Source: Streptomyces sp. NL15-2K
GTDB taxonomy: Bacteria > Actinomycetota > Actinomycetes > Streptomycetales > Streptomycetaceae
Direction of reading: 5' to 3'
Assembly (NCBI RefSeq): GCF_030551255.1
Contig: NZ_CP130630.1
Span: forward strand, 6,305,501-6,369,500
DNA length: 64,000 nt
Shown: positions 35,461-43,835 of the stretch, piece by piece
How positions within the stretch are numbered: position 1 is the stretch's first letter
Layout of the letters: each line of letters starts with the position of its first letter
Program-made: the position numbers and the translations under genes
Notes under the pieces: model-generated
Databases searched by the model: none
Told to the model about the DNA's origin: nothing
Seen by the model: the letters and a program-made list of their open reading frames with translations, nothing else

Positions 35461-36212
35461 CTCAACTACCTGCCCCTACGGGCGACCTGGCCCTCTGGTC
35501 GGCCCTGCGCCGCCACACCCAGGCCCGCATCGGCCTCGGCCGCGCGGGTTCCGCCCTGCCGACCCGGCACCGCCTTGAACTCCAGGCCGCGCACGCTGCG
35601 GCGCGGGACGCGGTGCACTCACCGTTCGAGCCGGACGCGGTCGCGGCGGAGCTCACCGGGATGCCGACGGTACGGGTCCGCAGCGCGGCTCCCGACCGGC
35701 TCACGTACCTCCAGCGCCCCGACCTGGGGCGGCGGCTGGATGCCACGGACCGCGCGCATCTGCCGGTGGGGGAGTGGGACGCGGTGTTCGTGATCGCGGA
35801 CGGGCTGTCGAGCCGAGCCGTGCACGAGCACGCGGCGGCGGTGGTCCGGGAGACGGTGGCGCGGCTGGCGTCCTGGAGCATCGCCCCTGTGGTCCTCGCC
35901 GAACAGGCCCGCGTGGCCCTCGGCGACGACGTCGCGCACGCGATGGGGGCGGCGATGGTGGTGGTCCTGGTCGGGGAACGGCCCGGCATGTCGGCGGCGG
36001 ACTCACTCGGCGCCTACCTGACGTACGGCCCCCGCCCCGGCACGACGACGGACGCCGACCGCAACTGCCTGTCCAACATCCGGCCGCCGCTGGGGCTGCC
36101 GTACGAGACGGCGGCGGCGAAGCTGGCGGGGTTGATGGGGAGGGCGCGCGAGCTGCGCCGTACCGGCGTCGCCCTGAAGGACGACTCGGACGCCCCGACG
36201 GCGCTGACGTAG
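35457..36212 (+). CDS. eutC: Ethanolamine ammonia-lyase, small subunit
   Basis: The 251-aa EutC contributes part of the cobalamin-binding site to the EutBC complex. Visible family features are TQARIGLGRAGSALPTRHRLELQAAHAAARDAVH near the N-terminus, VFVIADGLSSRAVHEHA, ALGDDVAHAMGAAMVVVLVGERPG and the C-terminal CLSNIRPPLGLPYETAAAKL. ATGA overlap with eutB. It ends only 25 bp from the convergent diacylglycerol-kinase-like gene. Confidence 0.94.
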   Translation: MTQLPAPTGDLALWSALRRHTQARIGLGRAGSALPTRHRLELQAAHAAARDAVHSPFEPDAVAAELTGMPTVRVRSAAPDRLTYLQRPDLGRRLDATDRAHLPVGEWDAVFVIADGLSSRAVHEHAAAVVRETVARLASWSIAPVVLAEQARVALGDDVAHAMGAAMVVVLVGERPGMSAADSLGAYLTYGPRPGTTTDADRNCLSNIRPPLGLPYETAAAKLAGLMGRARELRRTGVALKDDSDAPTALT

Positions 36213-36237
36213 CCGGCCCGGGCCAATCACTGCCTCG

Positions 36238-37101
36238 TCAAGAGGAGGGCAACGTGAGGCCCCACGCGGCCTCCCAGACCGTCCACGTCCGCCTCCGTAC
36301 CGGCCCGGCCACCCCCGCATCCGAGTGGTACCGGAAATCCGCCCCCACCACGGTCACCGTCTTCCCGGCCGCCCGCACCGGCGACGCCTCCGCGCCCACC
36401 GACGCCGGCCGTATCTCCACCTCGACCACCCCGGAGGCCCCCGGCGTCACCGACACCGTCTCCAGCGGCTGGCCCAGATCCACCAGCGTCACCCCGTCGA
36501 CCTCCACCCGCAGCCGGGAGGGGCCGGGGCCGGTGACGACGTCCTCCCGCGCGGGCCGCGCCGGCACCAGCGTGCGTACGAGGGACTGGCACGTCCGCAG
36601 CCAGGGACGCGCGGAAGGGCCGTCCGGCGAAGCATCCGGCGCCGTCTGAGCAGACACCGGCGGAATCCGCAGCGCGCCCAGCACCACCCCGTCACTGTCG
36701 TCCACGAGCAGGTCCAGCCGCCGCTCCACCCCGTCCAGGACCGCCCGCGCCGCCGCCACCGCCCCCGTCGGCACCCCCAGCGACCGCGCCAGCGACAGCG
36801 CGGCCCCGACCGGCACCACCGACAGCGCACACTCCGCCAGCTCCCGCTGCCGGTGCAGCAGAGACACCGTCCGGACCAGCGCCCGGTCGTCGCCGACCAC
36901 CACCGGCCGCCGTGAGCCCCGCCGGGCCAGCGCCCGGGCAAATTCTTCCGGGCCGTCCGGCAGGCACACCTTCGTATGCGCCGCACCCGCGCTGAGCACG
37001 TCTTTCGCGATCCGGACGGCCTCTCCGTCCGCCCGCCGGGCGACCGGATCGATCACCACCAGCAACTGATCGGACGTCGCGAAAGTCGCCACCTCGGTCA
37101 T
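36238..37101 (-). CDS. Diacylglycerol-kinase-like protein, catalytic motif degenerate
   Basis: A 287-aa protein with the general layout of a DAGK/NAD-kinase-like domain (QLLVVIDPVARR; then VVVGDDRALVRTVS; SVVPVGAALSLARSLGVPTG). Where active lipid kinases have GGDGT and P.GTGND, this one has VGDDR and PVGAALS, so the ATP/phosphotransfer site appears lost. A gene of this type commonly sits divergent from purA in streptomycetes, which supports the call. Start ATG 37101. It may be a pseudoenzyme or regulator; lipid kinase activity is doubtful. Confidence 0.65.
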   Translation of the reverse strand: MTEVATFATSDQLLVVIDPVARRADGEAVRIAKDVLSAGAAHTKVCLPDGPEEFARALARRGSRRPVVVGDDRALVRTVSLLHRQRELAECALSVVPVGAALSLARSLGVPTGAVAAARAVLDGVERRLDLLVDDSDGVVLGALRIPPVSAQTAPDASPDGPSARPWLRTCQSLVRTLVPARPAREDVVTGPGPSRLRVEVDGVTLVDLGQPLETVSVTPGASGVVEVEIRPASVGAEASPVRAAGKTVTVVGADFRYHSDAGVAGPVRRRTWTVWEAAWGLTLPSS

Positions 37102-37117
37102 GCCTCGCTTCCTCGGG

Positions 37118-37162
37118 TAGCATCTTTGTGCAAGAGCCCCTTGCGCTATTGCGCCAGGGGCT
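37118..37162 (+). promoter_or_regulatory. Probable purA promoter with 5'-end hairpin
   Basis: TAGCAT (37118-37123) could be a -10, placing the transcript start near 37130. Bases 37135-37162 form a strong hairpin (agcccct / aggggct and gcgc / gcgc around a tatt loop). It would form the very 5' end of an approximately 170-nt purA leader. Confidence 0.5.
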
Positions 37163-37303
37163 TCGTCTATTCCGGGGCATCCGGTCCGACGGGTCGCGGC
37201 CAACGAAGGTCGCCGGTGTACGAAACACGCTGTGCGAGGCACAGGCAAGTGTCGCGTACGCCTCTGACCTTGGACATGCCCCGCCCGGAAGGGGTGTACG
37301 CGC

Positions 37304-38587
37304 GTGCCCGCACTTGTGCTGCTCGGTGCTCAGTGGGGTGACGAAGGCAAGGGAAAGGCAACCGACCTGCTCGGTGGCTCGGTGGACTATGTGGTGCGCT
37401 ACCAGGGCGGCAACAACGCCGGCCACACGGTAGTCGTGGGTGATCAGAAGTATGCCCTCCACCTCCTCCCTTCCGGAATCCTCTCCCCGGGGTGCACCCC
37501 GGTGATCGGTAACGGCGTCGTCGTCGATCCGTCGGTCCTGCTCTCCGAGCTGAGCGGATTGAACGAGCGTGGCGTCGACACGTCCAAGCTCCTGATCAGT
37601 GGAAACGCTCACATCATCACGCCGTACAACGTGACCGTCGACAAGGTGACGGAACGCTTCCTCGGCAAGAGGAAGATCGGCACGACGGGGCGGGGCATCG
37701 GCCCGACCTACGCCGACAAGATCAACCGCGTCGGGATTCGCGTGCAGGACCTGTACGACGAGTCGATCCTGACCCAGAAGGTCGAAGCCGCCCTCGACGT
37801 CAAGAACCAGATACTCACCAAGCTGTACAACCGGCGCGCGATCGCCGTCGACCAGGTGGTCGAGGAGCTGCTGGGCTACGCCGCGAAGATCGAGCCGTAC
37901 GTCGCCGACACGGTGCTCGTGCTCAATCAGGCGCTGGAGCAGGACAAGGTCGTCCTCTTCGAGGGCGGCCAGGGCACGCTCCTCGACATCGACCACGGCA
38001 CGTATCCCTTCGTGACGTCCAGCAACCCCACGGCGGGCGGTGCGTGCACCGGCGCGGGCGTCGGCCCGACGAAGATCAGCCGGGTCATCGGCATCCTGAA
38101 GGCGTACACGACCCGTGTCGGCGCGGGTCCGTTCCCGACGGAGCTCTTCGACGAGGACGGCGAGGCGCTGCGGAGGATCGGTGGCGAGCGGGGTGTCACC
38201 ACCGGCCGTGACCGTCGCTGCGGCTGGTTCGACGCGGTGATCGCCCGTTACGCCACCCGCGTCAACGGCCTCACCGACTTCTTCCTCACCAAGCTCGACG
38301 TCCTCACCGGCTGGGAGGAGATCCCGGTCTGCGTGGCCTACGAGATCGACGGCAAGCGCGTCGAGGAGCTCCCGTACTCGCAGAGCGACTTCCACCACGC
38401 GAAGCCGGTCTACGAGACCCTCCCGGGCTGGTCGGAGGACATCACGAAGGCGAAGACCTTCGCCGACCTGCCGAAGAACGCCCAGGACTACGTCAAGGCG
38501 CTGGAGGAGATGTCCGGCGCTCCGATCTCCGCGATCGGTGTCGGTCCGGGGCGGGACGAGACGATCGAGATCAACTCGTTCGTCTAG
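37304..38587 (+). CDS. purA: Adenylosuccinate synthetase
   Basis: GTP-dependent ligation of aspartate to IMP, the first committed step to AMP. The 427-aa length is standard. Motifs: [19 protein letters not shown] with the GTP-binding and catalytic Asp/His region, [65 protein letters not shown] and [20 protein letters not shown] at the end. The GTG at 37304 has GGAAGGGG about 10 nt upstream. A hairpin follows the stop. Confidence 0.97.
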   Translation: MPALVLLGAQWGDEGKGKATDLLGGSVDYVVRYQGGNNAGHTVVVGDQKYALHLLPSGILSPGCTPVIGNGVVVDPSVLLSELSGLNERGVDTSKLLISGNAHIITPYNVTVDKVTERFLGKRKIGTTGRGIGPTYADKINRVGIRVQDLYDESILTQKVEAALDVKNQILTKLYNRRAIAVDQVVEELLGYAAKIEPYVADTVLVLNQALEQDKVVLFEGGQGTLLDIDHGTYPFVTSSNPTAGGACTGAGVGPTKISRVIGILKAYTTRVGAGPFPTELFDEDGEALRRIGGERGVTTGRDRRCGWFDAVIARYATRVNGLTDFFLTKLDVLTGWEEIPVCVAYEIDGKRVEELPYSQSDFHHAKPVYETLPGWSEDITKAKTFADLPKNAQDYVKALEEMSGAPISAIGVGPGRDETIEINSFV

Positions 38588-38641
38588 GGACAGGCCGGGT
38601 CAGCGACTCGTTCGTCCCGTCGCGGACAACTTCATGACATG

Positions 38642-38680
38642 CCTGTGCCCCTGGCCGCCGACATCGGCCAGGGACACAGG
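38642..38680. terminator. Bidirectional terminator after purA
   Basis: 16-bp stem (38642-38657 with 38665-38680) with one mismatch and a 7-nt loop, between convergent purA and the ricin-lectin fragment. Confidence 0.75.
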
Positions 38681-38693
38681 TGTCTCTACGGGG

Positions 38694-38918
38694 CTAGCGT
38701 GACGTCAGCCTCCACAGGTGGTCCGCGGTGCCGTTGTCGCTCCACTGGAGGACCTGGGCGCCGGGGGAGGTGCTCATCTGGTCCACGCCCAGCAGCAGCC
38801 CGCTGTTGTAGTTGGCGATCTTGTAGAAGCCGTCGCGGGCCGGGATCAGTTGCCAGACGTGGTCGGCGGTGCCGTTGTCGCCCCAGATCAGGGCCTTGGC
38901 GCCGTCGGCCGTACTCAT
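38694..38918 (-). pseudogene. Ricin-type beta-trefoil lectin fragment
   Basis: A 74-codon frame with about one and a half trefoil repeats: ADGAKALIWGDNGTADHVWQL, YKIANYNSGLLLGVDQMSTSPGAQVLQWSDNGTADHLWRL. A functional carbohydrate-binding module needs three such repeats (~130 aa), and there is no signal peptide or partner domain. It begins 18 bp after the stop of the GH127 gene and in another frame. It is likely the tail of a former lectin-bearing protein, or of a GH127-lectin fusion broken by frameshift. Confidence 0.65.
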
Positions 38919-38936
38919 GGTGTCGGACAGGGGGCT

Positions 38937-40856
38937 TCAGGAGGTGGGCAGCCAGACGCGCATGCTGCCGTTCTCGCGGTTGGCCCACGCGTAGTAGGGG
39001 ATGGCGGTCAGCTCGACGAGTTCGCCGTCCTGTCGGCGGGGGCTTGCGTCGTCGGCGGGGCCGTACGGCCACCAGCCCGCGTCCGGGACGCCCCGCCGCC
39101 TGCCCGCCGCCACGACCGTGGTGACGCCGCCCAGCAGGTCCGGGCGGTGCTTCACGGCGAGCGGGCGGGTGGTGTCGATCACGATGTCGTCCAGGCCGCC
39201 GCCGGGGTGGTCGGCCCCTTCCAGGCAGTGGACGAGGGGCCCGCGTTCGATGGCCACGCAGCCGCGTACGGCGTCCACGCGGGGATCGGCGGTGGTGAGG
39301 CGGGGTTCGAGGGCGAGCTCCAGGACGACCTTGTCTCCGGGGGCCCAGGTGCGGTGCAGGCGCAGCCAGCCGTCGGCGACGGGACCGTCGTACGTCTCCT
39401 CCCCGCACCGCACCCGGAACTCCCGGCACCACTGCGGGATGCGCAGGGAGAGCGTCCAGGGGCGGTCGGTCGGGGTGTCCTCGACGGTGAGGGCGATGGT
39501 GCCGTGCCAGGGGTAGTCGGTCTCGGCACCGATGACGGCGAGGTCGCTTTCGTACCGGCCGGTGACGTACTGGTGGATCTGCAGTCCGTCGTCGTCGCTG
39601 CTCGCCAGGTAGTGCTCCAGGGAGGCCAGCAGCCGCATGACGTTCGGCGGGCAGCAGGCGCAGCGGAACCAGCGGGTGCGGCGGGCCGACTTGTCGCCGC
39701 CGGGGTCGGTGTGCCCGTCGCGGATCTGGAGCGGGTTGACGTACAGCCAGCGCTCGCCGTCCAGCGACACCCCGGCCAGGAAACCGTTGTAGAGGGTGCG
39801 CTCGATCAGGTCGGAGTAGCGGGCCTCGCCGGTGAGCAGGGCCATGCGCCAGCTCCACTGGACGGAGGCGATGGCGGCACAGGTCTCGCAGTAGGCGCGT
39901 TCGTTGGGCAGCTCGTACGGGTCGCCGAAGTCCTCCCCGGAGTGGTGGGCGCCGAGCCCGCCGGTGAGGTGGGTCTTCGTGGTGGCCATGGCGTGCCACA
40001 ACCGTTCGGCAGCGGCCCGGAGTTCCTCGTCCCCGGTCTCGGTGGCGAGATCGGCGGCCGCGGCCAGCAGGTACAGCTGTCGTACGGCGTGACCCTCGAC
40101 GTTCGTGGCCTCGCGGACGGGGACGCGGTCCTGGCAGTAGGCCTCGCCGCCGAGCAGTCCGTGGCCGTGCCGGTCGACGAAGTAGGCGGCGAGGTCGAGG
40201 TAGCGGCGCTCGCCGGTCTCGCGGTGGAGCTCGACGAGGGCGGTCTCGATCTCGGGGTGCCCGTCGATGCCGTCGATGGGTTTCCCACTCCCGGGCGGAC
40301 CGAAGACGGAATCGACATGATCGGCGAACTTCCGGGCCACATCGAGGAGTTCGGGCCGTCCCGTGGCCCGGTGATGTGCCACGGCGGCCTGGATCAGATG
40401 CCCCGCGCAGTACAGCTCGTGCCCCCACCGCAGGTCCTGGTACCGCTCGCCGCCCTTGACCACCTGGAACCAGGTGTTGAGGTAGCCGTCGGGCTGCTGG
40501 GCCTCGGCGACGAGGGCGATGAGCCGGTCGACGTGGGCGCGGAGGTCCCCGGCGGGCTCCTGGGCGAGCTGCCAGGAGGCGGCCTCCAGCCACTTGTAGA
40601 CGTCGGTGTCCACGAAGGGGTACGCGCCCTGGAACTCACCCTCGGCCGTGCCCGCCGCGAGCCGCAGGTTGTGCAGATTGCCCGCGGACTCCAGCAGTTC
40701 GGGGCCCTGCGGGAGGGAGGTACGTGTGTTGACCTCGCGGCGGGTGTGCCAGAAGCCCGCGGTGATGCCGGCGGTGGCCGGCCGCAGCGCGGCGCGGGCG
40801 TCCGGGCCGAGACGGACCGGGCCCGTCGGGGGCAGGGCGGAGTGTGTGCGGGGCAT
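38937..40856 (-). CDS. GH127 family glycosidase (beta-L-arabinofuranosidase-like)
   Basis: A 639-aa intracellular-type glycosidase with no signal peptide. The family's catalytic/metal cysteines are present: CETC (residues 323-326) and CACC followed by PPNVMRLLASLEHYL (Cys399, 401, 402). These fit the Zn-thiolate active site of GH127. Other family stretches are GITAGFWHTRREVN, AYPFVDTDVYKWLEAASWQLA, QPDGYLNTWFQ and the C-terminal WANRENGSMRVWLP, so the protein is complete. GGAG lies before the ATG at 40856. The divergent LacI-type gene probably regulates it. Substrate: arabinofuranosides by family, unproven here. Confidence 0.88.
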   Translation of the reverse strand: MPRTHSALPPTGPVRLGPDARAALRPATAGITAGFWHTRREVNTRTSLPQGPELLESAGNLHNLRLAAGTAEGEFQGAYPFVDTDVYKWLEAASWQLAQEPAGDLRAHVDRLIALVAEAQQPDGYLNTWFQVVKGGERYQDLRWGHELYCAGHLIQAAVAHHRATGRPELLDVARKFADHVDSVFGPPGSGKPIDGIDGHPEIETALVELHRETGERRYLDLAAYFVDRHGHGLLGGEAYCQDRVPVREATNVEGHAVRQLYLLAAAADLATETGDEELRAAAERLWHAMATTKTHLTGGLGAHHSGEDFGDPYELPNERAYCETCAAIASVQWSWRMALLTGEARYSDLIERTLYNGFLAGVSLDGERWLYVNPLQIRDGHTDPGGDKSARRTRWFRCACCPPNVMRLLASLEHYLASSDDDGLQIHQYVTGRYESDLAVIGAETDYPWHGTIALTVEDTPTDRPWTLSLRIPQWCREFRVRCGEETYDGPVADGWLRLHRTWAPGDKVVLELALEPRLTTADPRVDAVRGCVAIERGPLVHCLEGADHPGGGLDDIVIDTTRPLAVKHRPDLLGGVTTVVAAGRRRGVPDAGWWPYGPADDASPRRQDGELVELTAIPYYAWANRENGSMRVWLPTS

Positions 40857-40872
40857 GGTTCTCCGAGGGCCT

Positions 40873-40943
40873 TGGGATGCACTGGGATGCACTGAGCTGG
40901 AAGGGGCTGGAACGAGCTGGAAGGGGCTGGAAGGGGCTGGAAC
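40873..40943 (-). repeat. Short tandem repeats upstream of GH127
   Basis: Two copies of tgggatgcac (40873-40892) followed by about five ~10-bp units of the gctggaaggg type (40895-40943), in the GH127 leader/promoter region. Confidence 0.8.
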
Positions 40944-40961
40944 GGCTTTTGAGCAACCGTT
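40941..40961. promoter_or_regulatory. Possible LacI-family operator
   Basis: AACGG, 11 nt, CCGTT, with a TTGAGCAA core. It lies in the divergent GH127-LacI intergenic region, 85 bp from the GH127 start. LacI-family operators are palindromes of this size with TTG..CAA cores. Confidence 0.45.
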
Positions 40962-41105
40962 TTCCTGACGAGAAAGTAGAGGGCAACGGCCAAGTCAGGT
41001 CAAGGGCTGCGACAGCATATTTTTCTGATTTCTCACTGACTGGCGCTCGCCCCCGGCGGGTGCCACGATGTTGGGCACTCCTGCCGAGAAGGAAAAGGTT
41101 TGCTC

Positions 41106-42155
41106 GTGACGTCAGCCGCAGCTGCTCCAGGCTCTCCAGGCTCTTCCCCCGCCGGCCGGGCCCGTCTCGCCGACGTCGCCGCGCTCGCGGGCGTCAGCGT
41201 GGGCACGGCCTCGAAGGCGCTCAACGGCGGCGGACGGATGCGCCCGGAAACCCGTCAGCGGGTGCTGGACGCCGTGGCGACGCTCGGCTTCCGCCCCAAC
41301 CAGCACGCCCAGAGCCTGCACACCGGCCGCAGTTGGACGGTCGGCCTGATGACGACGGACGGCATCGGACGCTTCAGCACCCCGGTGCTCCTCGGCGCCG
41401 AGGACGCGCTCGGCGCCGGCAAGATCTCGGTCCTGCTGTGCGACACGCGCGGCGACGCGATCCGGGAACAGCACCACCTGCGCAACCTCATCGACCGCCG
41501 CGTGGACGGCATCATCGTCACCGGTCGCCGCACGGACCCGCGCTCGCCGCTGACCGGCATCAGCGGCCTGGAGGCGATCCCGGTCGTCTACGCGCTCTCC
41601 CCCTCCACGGACCTGGCCGACACGTCCGTGGTCTCCGACGACCGGGGCGGCGCCCAACTGGCCGTCGAACACCTCCTGTCCGCCGGCCGCACCCGCTTCG
41701 CCCACGTCACCGGCCCCGAACACCACGCCGCCGCCCGCGACCGGGCCCGCCATGGGGTGGAGCACCTGGAAGGCGCGGGGTTCGGTTTGTCCACCGGCCG
41801 GGTCCACTTCGGCGAGTGGAGCGAGGCCTGGGGCCGCCGCGCCGCCGACGCGGTCCTGCGTACGGCCCCGGACACGGACGCGTTCTTCTGCGGCAACGAC
41901 CAGATAGCCCGAGGCGTCGCGGACACACTCCGCGAGCGCGGCGTGAACGTCCCCGGCGACATCGCGATCGTCGGCTACGACAACTGGGACACCATGGCCC
42001 TGGCCTCCCGCCCACCCCTCACCACAATCGACATGAGCCTCGCGGAGATCGGCCGCATCGCGGCACTACGGCTCCTGGAAGCGATCGACGCGGAGGGCCC
42101 GGCGCCGGGGATGCATACGGTGCCGTGTCGGTTGGTGGTGCGGGAGTCGACGTGA
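41106..42155 (+). CDS. LacI-family transcriptional regulator
   Basis: A 349-aa regulator. The helix-turn-helix is ARLADVAALAGVSVGTASKALNGGGRMRPETRQRVLDAVATLGFRPN, followed by HTGRSWTVGLMTTDGIGRFSTPVL and a periplasmic-binding-protein-like sensor domain (VVSDDRGGAQLAVEHLLSAGRTRFAHVTG; VPGDIAIVGYDNWDTMALASRPPLTTIDM). It is divergent from the GH127 gene with a candidate operator between, so it likely represses glycoside use and responds to an arabinose-type sugar. GTG 41106 fits the AAGGAAAAGG ribosome site; a TTG at 41100 is also in frame. Confidence 0.9.
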   Translation: MTSAAAAPGSPGSSPAGRARLADVAALAGVSVGTASKALNGGGRMRPETRQRVLDAVATLGFRPNQHAQSLHTGRSWTVGLMTTDGIGRFSTPVLLGAEDALGAGKISVLLCDTRGDAIREQHHLRNLIDRRVDGIIVTGRRTDPRSPLTGISGLEAIPVVYALSPSTDLADTSVVSDDRGGAQLAVEHLLSAGRTRFAHVTGPEHHAAARDRARHGVEHLEGAGFGLSTGRVHFGEWSEAWGRRAADAVLRTAPDTDAFFCGNDQIARGVADTLRERGVNVPGDIAIVGYDNWDTMALASRPPLTTIDMSLAEIGRIAALRLLEAIDAEGPAPGMHTVPCRLVVREST

Positions 42156-42227
42156 GGGTGGGGGCAGCTTAGGGGGTTGCTCGGGGTTTGGCTCAGGGGG
42201 TGGCTTCAGCGGGCGCCTGCTGATGAC

Positions 42228-43503
42228 GTGACCGTTGGCCACTCGCTTCTCGGCCAGTGTCGTGCTTCCGCGACCCGAGTAAAGGGCGCTCCGCGTCGCC
42301 TTCGGCGATCGGCCTACGGCCGACCCTTGACTCGGCTCGCTCCAGCACGGGTGAGAAGCGAGCGAGCGGCCCGGAGGAGAGCGGGGGGCCAGGTGGGTGG
42401 GCCCTTCGGGTCGGTTGGGGGGGGTGGGCCGGGGTTCGGGGGCGCGATCGCGCCTCGCCAGCACGCCGGGTGGGCTCAGCGGCGAACGGTGAGTGGGCGG
42501 CTGGTGGGGGCGCACCGGCCGGGCGGGGGCACGCCGGGCCGGCTTAGCGGCGTGCGGTGGGTGGGTGGTGGCGGTGCGCGCTGGCCGGGTGGGGTACGCC
42601 GGGTGGGCTTAGCGGCGTATGGCCGGTGGGCGGCTGGGGGGCGCGTCGGTTGGGTGGTGGCACGCCGGGCGGGCTCAGCGGATGGCGGCCGGTGGGTGGC
42701 TGTGGGGGGCACCTGCCAGGTGGGGGCACGCCGGGTCGGCTTGGCGACTGATGGCCGGTGGGTGAAGGGAGGCGCCAGCGAGTGGCGGTACGCCTGGGCG
42801 CGGCGATCGCGGCGATCGCGACGAGGGCTCAGCGGATGGCGGCCCAGTGGACGATGCGAGAGTGCGCACCAGCGGGACCGACTGACCCCTCCGGCCCGAC
42901 TCGGCGGCTACGACAGGTCGCACCGTCGGATATCTCGGGCACGGATCCAGTAATTGGCAGATCTGTTCCACCCCCACGGTCACCTGAGCTGGGGTTTTCC
43001 CTCGCAGGGGTGGAACAGATCTGCCAATTACTCCTCGAGCCACCCTCGCGGGCCGCCATCGGCTGGGCCGGCCCGGCGTGACGCCACCCGGCCGACGCGC
43101 CGCCAGCCGTCCACCGGCCGTACGCCGCTGAGCCCGCCCGGCGTGCCACCACCCAGCCGCCCACTCACCGTTCGCCGCTAAGCCGGCCCGGCGTGCCACC
43201 ACCCAGCCAGCGCGCACCGCTACCGCCCACTCACCGTTCGCCGCTGAGCCCACCCGGCGTGCTGGCGAGGCGCGATCGCGCCCCCGAATGCCGGCCCGCC
43301 CCTCAACCGACCCGAGGGCCCACCCACCTGGCCCCCCGCTCTCCTCCGGGCCGCTCGCTCGCTTCTCACCCGTGCTGGAGCGAGGCGAGTCAAGGGTGGC
43401 CCGAAGGGCCATCGGCGCAGCCGACGCGGAGCGACAGCGGAGCGCCCTTTACTCGGGTCGTGGAAGCACGACACTGGCCGAGAAGCGAGTGGCCAACGGT
43501 CAC
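42228..43503. repeat. Giant inverted repeat, ~1.28 kb, with internal tandem repeats
   Basis: Outer arms 42228-42294 and 43437-43503 match at 66 of 67 positions; a second pair (42324-42404 and 43316-43396) differs at about one base. Between them are short segments that differ in sequence but both fold into mini-hairpins. Further inward, ~66-bp units beginning cacgccgggYgggct recur at about 42462, 42529, 42596, 42661 and 42727 in the left arm, with about four in reverse orientation in the right arm (43065-43262). The centre is a perfect 26-bp stem (42949-42974 / 43007-43032) with a 32-nt spacer. No transposase and no protein-like frame. Confidence 0.9.
42949..43032. repeat. Central perfect 26-bp inverted repeat
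   Basis: Arms at 42949-42974 and 43007-43032 contain taattggcagatctgttcca and its exact complement. The spacer (42975-43006) is cacggtcacctgagctgggg plus a short T/C tract. It is AT-richer than the arms around it. Confidence 0.92.
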
Positions 43504-43835
43504 TTCGTGGCGTACGTGAGGGCCGGGGCGGCATGTGAGGCGAACTCTGCAGCGCCCCGGTCCTCAACGGTTCTCAACGGCCTCACCTGGCCGCTGACTT
43601 GGCGTTACGCCCCACGAACCCGGACCACCGCGTCGCGCGCTTCCGCTGCGTGCCGCCCTTCACTCGACGGAGTGAAGAACGTGAACTTCCGCCTGGGAAA
43701 CCCCGGTTCCGGCTTGCGTTCGTCGCTCTGTGTGCCCATAGGGTCACGCCAGCACAGAAACGCCCCCGCGGTGCGCCAACACCCGGGGGCTCGACACCAG
43801 GGGCGGCAGCCCCACCAGGAAGGCTGGCGCTCCCA
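43504..43835. other. Intergenic region between inverted repeat and HTH pseudogene
   Basis: About 330 bp. Apart from the hairpin at 43762-43790 I see no gene. The stretch 43600-43760 has no consistent GC3 pattern. Confidence 0.5.
43762..43790 (+). promoter_or_regulatory. Hairpin upstream of HTH gene, copy 1
   Basis: GCCCCC...GGGGGC outer stem, GGTG/CACC inner stem, loop cgccaa. It is 45 bp before the pseudogene's ATG. Its plan matches the hairpin at 58657-58693 before the related gene. Confidence 0.65.

Noticed and set aside
42177..43412. Open frames in the giant inverted repeat with 22-residue repeats such as HAGWAQRRTVSGRL
   Set aside because: They read similarly on both strands, have no ribosome site, and come from the ~66-bp DNA repeat. 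I treat them as non-coding.
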